This document shows positions 16,337-23,104 of a stretch of DNA of 43,493 nucleotides, one piece after another (the stretch's first letter is position 1; the number at the start of each line of letters is the position of its first letter). The translations under genes and the position numbers were made by a program. The notes under the pieces were generated by a model. The model was not told the DNA's origin. It worked only from the letters and a program-made list of their open reading frames with translations, and did no database searches. Source of the stretch: Flavipsychrobacter sp. (GTDB lineage Bacteria; Bacteroidota; Bacteroidia; Chitinophagales; Chitinophagaceae); contig JAFIGV010000022.1 of NCBI GenBank assembly GCA_017849575.1, forward strand, positions 1-43,493, given 5' to 3'.

Positions 16337-16340
16337 CAAT

Positions 16341-17759
16341 ATGAAGCAAGGTTGGGAAATAAAGAAGTTGGGAGACATCTGTTCAATTCAGTTGGGCAAA
16401 ACGCCTTATCGTAAAAATCCAAAGTTTTGGGATAAGGAAAAATTAAGTGGAAACGTGTGGCTATCAATTTCTGATTTGAAACACGGTGAATATATCTTTG
16501 AAAGTGCGGAACAGGTTACTGATTTAGGAGCAAAAGAAATTGTAAAAATCCCGAAAGGCACAATGCTTTTAAGTTTCAAACTAACCTTGGGGCGTGTATC
16601 TTTTGCGGGAACAGATTTATATACAAATGAAGCGACTGCGGCTTTATTGAATTTAAACAAGAAAATTTCAAAAGACTTTCTGTTTTATTATTTCAGTTTA
16701 TTTGATTGGGATAAAGCAGCAGAAGGTGATGTAAAAGTAAAAGGCAAAACTTTAAACAAACAGAAATTAAAGGAGCTGCAAATCCCCCTTCCCCCTCTCC
16801 CCGAACAACAACGCATCGTTTCCATCTTAGATGAAGCCTTTGCGGTTATTGAGCGAAGTCGAAATAATGCCGAACAAAACCTCAAAAACGCCAAAGAATT
16901 GTTTGAAAGCTATTTGCAGGGGGTGTTTGAAAGAAGAAGTCTGAACCTTGATTCAAATGATTTTCTTGATGCCCCTGATTCTAAACCCAATAAAAAATCA
17001 AGCAATCAGGCGAATCAAAAAAATCAAGGTTCAGACAATTTGCAGGGGGTGTTTGAGAATCGGAATTGGGAGAAAAAGAAATTACAAGATGTTGCAAAAG
17101 TTTTTGGACGTGGAAAATCGAAACACAGACCAAGAAATTGGGAAGGATTGTATGGCGGTAACTATCCATTTATTCAAACAGGTGAAGTTCGCAATGCAAA
17201 CAAATACATTACAAGTTATACCCAGACTTATAACGAAGCAGGATTAGCACAAAGTAAACTTTGGAAGAAAGGAACCATTTGCATAACTATTGCTGCAAAC
17301 ATAGCCGAGACAGCAATTTTAGATTTTGATGCTTGTATTCCTGATAGTATCATCGGTTTTGAAGTTGACGAGAAAAAAGCCGACTTAAATTTTGCTTATT
17401 ACTTGTTGCAATATTTCAAGGCAGAATTACAAAAGTTAGGAAAAGGAAGTGCCCAAGACAACATCAATTTAGGAACATTTGAAAATCAGTATTTCCCTTT
17501 TCCAACTTTAATTGAACAACAAACCATCGTCCGCCGATTAGATACTCTGCGAGCCGAAACACAAAAGCTGGAAGCGGTGTATCAAAAGAAAATGGATGAT
17601 TTGGAGGAGTTGAAAAAATCCATCTTGCAAAAGGCATTTGCGGGGGAGTTGCGTGGTGGTGAGCCTGCCGAACCAAAAATTGAAAAATCCCGAAGGGATG
17701 ACAAGATTATAGAAAACAAGATTAACCACCCACGAACCAACCCCGAAGGGGTGAAATAG
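16341..17759 (+). CDS. hsdS: Type I restriction specificity subunit HsdS, with in-frame repeat insertions
   Basis: An open 472-residue HsdS, starting at ATG 16341 (MKQGWEIKKLGDICSIQLGK). Two target-recognition domains each end in the conserved region: PLPPLPEQQRIVSILDEAF with ENAKELF-like helix for the first, and PTLIEQQTIVRRLDTLRAE for the second. HsdS directs HsdM and HsdR to a bipartite DNA site. Three foreign inserts are read through: hairpin A3 at the start of the central helix, palindromic element C4 adding 42 codons (residues ~197-238) between the two halves, and a C-terminal tail (from ~439) encoded by hairpin A4 and two CCCGAAGGG repeats. It is the only intact hsd gene, but without HsdM and HsdR it has no enzyme to guide. 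Confidence 0.9.
   Translation: MKQGWEIKKLGDICSIQLGKTPYRKNPKFWDKEKLSGNVWLSISDLKHGEYIFESAEQVTDLGAKEIVKIPKGTMLLSFKLTLGRVSFAGTDLYTNEATAALLNLNKKISKDFLFYYFSLFDWDKAAEGDVKVKGKTLNKQKLKELQIPLPPLPEQQRIVSILDEAFAVIERSRNNAEQNLKNAKELFESYLQGVFERRSLNLDSNDFLDAPDSKPNKKSSNQANQKNQGSDNLQGVFENRNWEKKKLQDVAKVFGRGKSKHRPRNWEGLYGGNYPFIQTGEVRNANKYITSYTQTYNEAGLAQSKLWKKGTICITIAANIAETAILDFDACIPDSIIGFEVDEKKADLNFAYYLLQYFKAELQKLGKGSAQDNINLGTFENQYFPFPTLIEQQTIVRRLDTLRAETQKLEAVYQKKMDDLEELKKSILQKAFAGELRGGEPAEPKIEKSRRDDKIIENKINHPRTNPEGVK
16846..16867 (+). repeat. GAGC/TCGA hairpin A3 (in hsdS)
   Basis: Arms TTATT/AATAA around core GAGCGAAGTCGA. Read in frame as VIERSRNNA at the start of the central helix. Confidence 0.75.
16912..16930 (+). 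repeat. Left copy of 19-bp direct repeat flanking element C4
   Basis: ATTTGCAGGGGGTGTTTGA, identical to 17038-17056. It encodes LQGVFE on both sides of the inserted element and looks like a target-site duplication. Confidence 0.85.
16939..17036. mobile_element. TCTGAACC/GGTTCAGA palindromic element C4 inserted in hsdS
   Basis: Perfect 15-bp inverted arms GTCTGAACCTTGATT (16939-16953) and AATCAAGGTTCAGAC (17022-17036), with ATCA units in the right half as in C1-C3. It is flanked by the 19-bp direct repeat 16912-16930 / 17038-17056. The extra DNA, 16931-17056, is 126 bases, exactly 42 codons, so HsdS stays in frame. There is no coding capacity of its own; it is a non-autonomous MITE-like element. 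Confidence 0.8.
17038..17056 (+). repeat. Right copy of 19-bp direct repeat flanking element C4
   Basis: Identical to 16912-16930, beginning one base after the right arm of C4. Confidence 0.85.
17657..17675 (+). repeat. GAGC/CCGA hairpin A4 (3' end of hsdS)
   Basis: Arms TGGT/ACCA around core GAGCCTGCCGA. Read in frame as GGEPAEPK, just past the point where HsdS proteins normally end (KAFAGEL). Confidence 0.7.
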
Positions 17760-18297
17760 CATTATGGCAGGAACATTTTCACAAATTTATATCCAATGCG
17801 TTTTTGCTGTAAAAGGCAGAGAAAACCTATTGCAAAAACCTTGGCGAGATGAAGTGTTCAAATACATTGCAGGGATCATTAAAGGCAAAAGTCAAAAACC
17901 TATTATCGTAAATGGTGACGCAGACCACGTTCACGTATTTGTGGGTTTAAAGCCAGCAATGAGCATTTCAGATTTAGTGAGAGACATTAAAAACAATTCT
18001 TCCAATTTTTTTAACGAACAAAAATTCGTCAAAGGAAAATTCTCTTGGCAGGAAGGATATTGTGCATTCTCTTATGCTCATTCGCAAATTGAAAATGTGT
18101 ATCAAAACATTGCTAATCAGGAAGAACATCACAGGAAAAAAACATTCAAAGAAGAATACCTTGTTTTCTTCAAAAATTTGAAATTGAATACAACGAAAAA
18201 TATTTATTTGAATGAATAGATTAAACATATCACCCCTTCGGGGTTTAGTTGACTTTTGGTTTGCATTGAGCTATAATCTTTTCATCCCTTCGGGATT
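17686..18297 (+). mobile_element. Y1-transposase element bounded by nested CCCGAAGGG repeats
   Basis: The outer inverted repeats, 27 bases at 17686-17712 and 18271-18297, agree at 26 of 27 positions (AATCCCGAAGGGATGA then AAGATTATAG). Inner hairpins ACCCCGAAGGGGT (17740-17752) and ACCCCTTCGGGGT (18232-18244) also mirror each other, at nearly equal distances of ~40 bases from the outer ones. The only gene inside is the HUH transposase. This is the layout of a REP-associated tyrosine transposase or IS200-like unit. Its left side forms the last codons of hsdS. Confidence 0.8.
17764..18219 (+). CDS. IS200/RAYT-like Y1 (HUH) transposase
   Basis: A 151-residue single-strand DNA transposase. The HUH metal motif is H55-V-H57 (DADHVHVFVGL). 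The catalytic tyrosine is most likely Y113 in NVYQNIANQEEHH, preceded by the family motif FSWQEGYCAFSY. The length is normal for the Y1_Tnp family. These enzymes recognise hairpins and move single-stranded DNA; REP-associated members act on short palindromes scattered in a genome. Here nested CCCGAAGGG hairpins flank the gene on both sides, so they are its probable substrate. It starts 4 bases after the hsdS stop, on the same strand, and separates hsdS from hsdR. The protein looks intact. Confidence 0.92.
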   Translation: MAGTFSQIYIQCVFAVKGRENLLQKPWRDEVFKYIAGIIKGKSQKPIIVNGDADHVHVFVGLKPAMSISDLVRDIKNNSSNFFNEQKFVKGKFSWQEGYCAFSYAHSQIENVYQNIANQEEHHRKKTFKEEYLVFFKNLKLNTTKNIYLNE

Positions 18298-18515
18298 GCA
18301 AAACAAAATCGGTATTCTATTGAGCAAAATATGCAAGAAAATCAATAAACACTCGATAGGATGCTCAATAGATATCAAGAAAATATGCCAGTTACATACC
18401 ATTTTGGGCTTAAAATCTTATTTGATGGTTATTTGAGGACAAGGCATGTTATCATTGCTATAACACTGATTAGCAATAGTGTTTTATTTGATGGTCATTT
18501 GATAAAAGTGAAATT
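18220..18515. other. Gene-free interval between transposase and hsdR with inverted and direct repeats
   Basis: No coding frame is supported. After the transposase repeats there is an 11-bp perfect inverted repeat (TCTATTGAGCA 18316-18326, TGCTCAATAGA 18362-18372), two 19-base near-identical direct repeats (TTATTTGATGGTTATTTGA and the same with C at position 13, ~63 bases apart) and a small AACACT/AGTGTT hairpin between them. It may hold the hsdR promoter. Confidence 0.55.
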
Positions 18516-18911
18516 ATGAACGAAGCAGAAACATGAGCAGAACTCATAGACCCAAAACTAAAGGCTTGCGGTTGGGGCGTTGTGGAAGGCTCTAAAGTCC
18601 TTCGTGAATACAACATAACGGCAGGTAAAATTCAAGCAGGCGGTGGCAGGGGTAAAAGAGAAATTGCCGATTATGTGTTGGTTTACAAAGGCATCAAACT
18701 TGCGATAATTGAAGCCAAAAGCAGTTTCTGTGAAGTGGCGGAAGGTGTGATGCAAGCGAAGAAATATGCTGAGAAACTAAAGTTAGAAACCACCTATAAC
18801 ACCAACGGAAAAGCCATTTACCAAATCTGTATGAAATCAGGCGAAGAAGGCTTGGTAACAGATTTTCTAAGCCCTGACGAACTTTGGAATAAAACCTTTC
18901 CGAAAGGCAGT

Positions 18912-18934
18912 CACACTGAGCCTGTCGAAGTGTG
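18912..18934 (+). repeat. GAGC/TCGA hairpin A5 (in hsdR)
   Basis: Arms CACACT/AGTGTG around core GAGCCTGTCGA. Read in frame as SHTEPVEVW. Confidence 0.8.
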
Positions 18935-19134
18935 GAGAGAAAAATTTGCCAATGTTCCTTTTGAAGATAAAAGTGGAAGTTGGCAGTTAAGATATTATCA
19001 GGAAATAGCCGTTCAACGCACCGTTGAAGCCATTGCACAAGGCAAAGAAAGAATATTGCTGACCCTTGCCACCGGAACAGGAAAAACGGCAATCGCTTTT
19101 CAAATAGCGTGGAAACTTTTTCAAACCCGTTGGA

Positions 19135-19153
19135 CGGTTCGACAGGCTCACCG
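19135..19153 (-). repeat. GAGC/TCGA hairpin A6 (in hsdR)
   Basis: In minus orientation: arms CGGT/ACCG around core GAGCCTGTCGA. Further outside, CGTTGG and CCAACG also pair. Read in frame as TVRQAHRPN. Confidence 0.8.
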
Positions 19154-19345
19154 ACCCAACGAACCGGCAAGAAGACCGAGAATTTTATTTTTAGCAGACA
19201 GAAACATTTTAGCCGACCAGGCCTACAATTCATTTTCAGCATTTCCCGAAGATGCTTTGGTGCGGATAAAACCCAACGAGATAAAGAAAAGCGGAAAAGT
19301 GTCCACCAACGGCAGCATTTTCTTTACCATTTTTCAAACCTTTAT

Positions 19346-19364
19346 GACTTCGACAAGCTCAGTC
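19346..19364 (-). repeat. GAGC/TCGA hairpin A7 (left side of GIY-YIG module)
   Basis: In minus orientation: arms GACT/AGTC around core GAGCTTGTCGA. Read in frame as TSTSSVT. Confidence 0.8.
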
Positions 19365-19711
19365 ACCAAGGATGAAAAAGAAGATTTTGCTGAAATTCTC
19401 AATGTTGAAAAAGGAAAACAAGGCTATATGTACATTCTTCAATGTGCAGATGGGAGTTTTTATACGGGAAGTACAAAAAATTTGCAAAGAAGAATTGAAG
19501 AACATAAAAGTGGTGAAGGAGCAAAATTCACAAAGGAACATTTTCCAATTAAATTAGTTTATTACGAATCATTTGAAAGAATAGATTTAGCATTTAAAAG
19601 GGAAAAACAAGTTCAAGGTTGGAGCAGGGTAAAGAAAATTGCTCTAATCAAAGGAGATAAGGAGCAACTCATAAAACTTTCGAAGAATAAAGCTGAAAAT
19701 GAGCCAAAGGT

Positions 19712-19730
19712 CGCTGAGCCTTTCGAAGCG
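19712..19730 (+). repeat. GAGC/TCGA hairpin A8 (right side of GIY-YIG module)
   Basis: Arms CGCT/AGCG around core GAGCCTTTCGA, inverted relative to A7. Read in frame as VAEPFEAF, directly before the HsdR sequence FGEYPADYF. Confidence 0.8.
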
Positions 19731-21421
19731 TTTGGCGAATATCCAGCCGACTATTTTGATTTCATCATTATTGACGAGTGCCACCGTGGTGGAGCCAATG
19801 ACGAAAGCAATTGGAGAAGCATTTTAGAATATTTCAGTCCGGCAGTGCAATTGGGTTTAACCGCCACACCTAAGCGGAAAGACAATGTTGATACTTACAA
19901 ATATTTTGGCGAACCAGTTTACATCTATTCGCTGAAAGAAGGTATCAATGACGGTTTCTTAACGCCTTTCAAGGTAAACGCATCAAAACTACTTTGGACG
20001 ATTACCGCTATACTTCGGACGATACGATTGTGGAAGGAGAAATTGAAGAAGGCAAATTGTATGAAGAAAAAGACTTTAACCGCACGATTGAAATTGTAGA
20101 GCGAGAAGCGAAAAGAGTAAACATCTTTTTAGAAGAAGCCAACCAAAACGAAAAGGCAATAATCTTTTGTGCCAATCAAGGACATGCAGCATTGATACGG
20201 GATTTGGTAAATCAAAATGCAAAAAGCAAAGACCCTTTTTATTGTGTTCGTGTTACTGCCAATGACGGAGAAGAAGGCGAAAGACTGTTGAGAGAATTTC
20301 AGGACAATGAAAAAACAATCCCTACCATTCTGACCACTTCGCAAAAGCTCTCTACGGGCATAGATGCAAGGAACATTCGGAACATCGTTTTGCTTCGTCC
20401 GGTCAATTCAATGATTGAGTTTAAACAGATTGTTGGACGTGGCACACGTCTGTTTGAAGGCAAAGAGTTTTTTACCATTTACGACTTTGTAGATGCCTAC
20501 AAACATTTTTCAGACCCTGAATGGGACGGAGAACCTTTGGAAGAAGAACCAAGTGGAGTGAAAGAACCTAAAGGCGAATACAAACCCAGAGGACCTAAAG
20601 AACCGACTGAAACCGAACGCAAGCAGAAGATAAAAATCAAATTGCGAAACGGAAAGGAAAGAGAAATTCAATCAATGATTTCCACGTCGTTTTGGAGTGC
20701 GGACGGTAAACCGATTTCGGCAGAAGAATTTTTGAATAACCTATTTGGCGAGTTACCCAAGCTTTTTAAAGACGAAGAAGAGTTGCGGTAACTGTGGAGC
20801 AATCCAATGACAAGAAAAGTTTTGTTGGAAAATTTAGATGCAGCAGGATTCCCAAAAGACGATTTACTGACTTTGCAGAAGTTGGTAGATATGGAAAAAA
20901 GCGACTTGTATGATGTGTTGGAATACGTTTTTAATGGTGACTATATCGCAATGACAAGAGAAGCCAGAGCCCAAGCAGCCGAAGCGACCATTTTTGCATT
21001 ACTCAACGACAAACAAAAAGAGTTTATCACTTTCGTTTTGAGCAAATACATAGAAACAGGCGTGGACGAACTCGACCAGGAGAAACTACCCATCTTGCTG
21101 ACCAACAAGTATCAATCTTTGCAAGACGCCAAAGAAGTTTTGGGAAATGTGGCAAACATCAGCCGACTGTTTATAGAATTTCAAGAACATCTTTACCAAC
21201 AGAAAGCAGCGTGAAACCTTAAGTCTGAAGATTGGCATTTCGTCATTTTGCCTTCCCCCTTTCATCAGGCAGACTGTTGAACTTTAACGTTTCCTACAGC
21301 GTTTACATAAAGAGTATCTATTAGTTATGCAGCAAATCAAATAGGTCTTATTGATGGGCTCGCATAATTTGCGCCCCGGAAAACAAGGCTGCCCATTGTT
21401 TTTAACCTCTACCGGTTGCTT

Positions 21422-23104
21422 ATGGCTACAAAGAAGACAACTACAATCAGTAAGTTATTCACCATCCTGCGCTTTCAGCGGCAGGAAATTTCTTCTATTT
21501 ACAGCTATGCCGTTTTCGCCGGTTTGGTGCAGCTTTCACTGCCCTTGGGTATTCAGTCTATCATCAGCTTTGTGTTGGGGGGCGCTATCTCTACTTCGCT
21601 CATCCTGCTGATCATCTTTGTTATCATGGGTGTATTCGTTACGGGTATGCTACAGGTCAATCAGATGAAGATCATTGAGCGCATCCAACAGCAATTGTTT
21701 ACCCGCTACGCTTTTCTATATGCTCATACTATTCCCCGGCTCAGTATGCGCCATATCAACGATTATTACCTTCCCGAACTGACGAACCGTTTTTTTGATG
21801 CCGTGTCACTGCAAAAAAGTTTGTCCAAACTTTTGCTGGATGTTCCCACGGCCACCATTCAGATCTTATTCGGCCTGATCCTGCTTTCCTTCTATCATCC
21901 GTTTTTTATCTTCTTTGGTATTTTGTTGTTGTTCATTCTGTTCGTCATCATCCGTTTTACAGGCAACCGTGGCCTGGCAACGAGCTTGCAGGTGAGTGAA
22001 CATAAATATAAAGTGGCGGGCTTTTTACAGGAAAGTGCGAGGCTCATCACTCCGCTTAAGTTTTCGAGAGACAGCGGTATGCCCGTGAAGAAGACCGATG
22101 AGTACGTACATAATTACCTGAAAGCGCGCACCGCCCATTTTCGCATATTATTGTCGCAGTACTGGACGCTTATCGCCTTCAAATTGCTTATTGTATCGTC
22201 CATGCTCATTGTGGGCTCTTATTTGCTGGTCAATCAGCAGTTGAACATTGGTCAGTTTATTGCGGCAGAGATCGTCATCATTGCCATCATCGAGTCGGTG
22301 GAGAAGCTGATAGTCAATCTTGACAAGGTCTATGATACGCTTACTTCTGTAGAGAAAGTGAACAAGCTGGTGGATAAGGAAAAGGATCAGGAAGGAGTGC
22401 AGACCGTGCAACCCACCCCAGGAGGCTGGTCGCTGAAACTACAGGATGTAGCCTTTGGCTATGCACCGGAAAAACCCGTACTGCGCAATATTTCCTTTAC
22501 CGTAGCCGGAGGCGAAAAGGTGTGTATCATGGGAAAATACGGCTCGGGCAAATCCACACTTATAAAACTGATTGGAGGATTGCATGTGCCAGATGCCGGC
22601 TTTGTTTGGATCAATGATCTTTCTGTTGAGCAGTACGATCCGCGAAGTTTGAGACCCGGCATGGGCATCTTAACAGGATCGCGCGAGATATTTGAAGGCA
22701 CTATCCGCGAGAACATATGCATGGGCGCCCGGGATGTACCTGACGAAAAAATAAACCGCATTGCCGCACAGTTCGGCCTCACATCTTTTCTTGAAGAATG
22801 TGCCGGCGGATTGGATTATATGCTCCATCCGCAGGGTCAGCATTTGTCGGAACGGACAGTGAAAAAGATCATGCTGATCAGAGCGCTGATACACAACCCC
22901 CGGCTGGTTATGCTCGAAGATCCCTGGCTGGGACTCGAAGATGAATTCGGGCAGGCTATTCAGGACTATCTGCTGCAGCTTAAAGACACTACGGTGATCG
23001 TAATCTGTAACGATCCGTTTTTTGCGGAACGCTGCGATAAAACAATACTGATGGAGAGTGGAAGTGTTGTAACCATAAAACAAAGACAACATGGAAGAGG
23101 TTAA
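21422..23104 (+). CDS. ABC transporter (type I secretion-like) with degenerate ATPase motifs
   Basis: A 560-residue half transporter: six-helix membrane domain (residues ~15-310) fused to a nucleotide-binding domain, like HlyB/LapB but without an N-terminal C39 peptidase. ATG 21422 is preferred to the TTG two codons earlier. Walker A is intact (GKYGSGKST). The Q-loop position reads GILTGS, the signature is LSERTVKK instead of LSGGQ, the Walker B end reads LVMLEDP instead of LDE-P (Asp and Glu swapped), and the switch His is replaced (ICNDPF). ATP binding seems possible but hydrolysis is doubtful. It overlaps the HlyD gene by 14 bases and forms an operon with it and a TolC gene. Confidence 0.88.
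   Translation: MATKKTTTISKLFTILRFQRQEISSIYSYAVFAGLVQLSLPLGIQSIISFVLGGAISTSLILLIIFVIMGVFVTGMLQVNQMKIIERIQQQLFTRYAFLYAHTIPRLSMRHINDYYLPELTNRFFDAVSLQKSLSKLLLDVPTATIQILFGLILLSFYHPFFIFFGILLLFILFVIIRFTGNRGLATSLQVSEHKYKVAGFLQESARLITPLKFSRDSGMPVKKTDEYVHNYLKARTAHFRILLSQYWTLIAFKLLIVSSMLIVGSYLLVNQQLNIGQFIAAEIVIIAIIESVEKLIVNLDKVYDTLTSVEKVNKLVDKEKDQEGVQTVQPTPGGWSLKLQDVAFGYAPEKPVLRNISFTVAGGEKVCIMGKYGSGKSTLIKLIGGLHVPDAGFVWINDLSVEQYDPRSLRPGMGILTGSREIFEGTIRENICMGARDVPDEKINRIAAQFGLTSFLEECAGGLDYMLHPQGQHLSERTVKKIMLIRALIHNPRLVMLEDPWLGLEDEFGQAIQDYLLQLKDTTVIVICNDPFFAERCDKTILMESGSVVTIKQRQHGRG

Larger units (their letters stand above)
19346..19730 (+). mobile_element. GIY-YIG domain module inserted in frame in hsdR, bounded by hairpins A7 and A8
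   Basis: Between the two inverted hairpins lies a complete small GIY-YIG nuclease of the UPF0213/YhbQ type: GYMYIL and FYTGSTKNLQRRIEEH for the GIY-YIG core, then LAFKREKQVQGWSRVKKIALI, a pattern typical of free-standing Bacteroidota members. The domain covers about 19422-19690. It sits between helicase motif I and motif II and keeps the frame. The flanking hairpins agree over ~16 of 20 bases as inverted repeats. No separate start codon with a clear ribosome site was found. It may be a mobile unit that uses the hairpins as ends (inference). Confidence 0.78.
18516..21214 (+). pseudogene. hsdR: Type I restriction endonuclease subunit HsdR, three lesions and a GIY-YIG insertion
   Basis: Homology runs from ATG 18516 to TGA 21214. 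Readable parts are an N-terminal nuclease (REIADYVLVYKG...LAIIEAKSS), helicase motif I (LATGTGKTAIAF), motif II DECHRGGAN, motif III LTATPKRKDN, motif VI (QIVGRGTRLFEG) and the C-terminal assembly domain (from 20807). Lesions: TGA at codon 7 (18534-18536), where Arg is expected; a one-base deletion in the A run 19976-19978; TAA at 20789-20791, where Lys is expected (EELR-stop-LWSNPM). Between FQTFM and FGEYPADYFDF, the protein also carries an in-frame GIY-YIG domain of about 110 residues. Four GAGC/TCGA hairpins lie within the gene. ATP-dependent cleavage would be lost. Confidence 0.9.

Noticed and set aside
16278-16340. Upstream ATG as the true hsdS start
   Set aside because: The extra 21 residues are encoded by repeat element C3; HsdS-like sequence begins at MKQGWEIKKL (16341).
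19346-19730. Intein or group I intron as explanation of the GIY-YIG insertion in hsdR
   Set aside because: No splicing motifs (Cys/Ser at the start, His-Asn at the end) and no intron core; the frame simply continues through hairpin-encoded residues.
21422-23104. Peptidase-containing bacteriocin exporter
   Set aside because: There is no N-terminal C39 peptidase domain; the protein starts directly with the membrane domain, and no leader-peptide gene is nearby.
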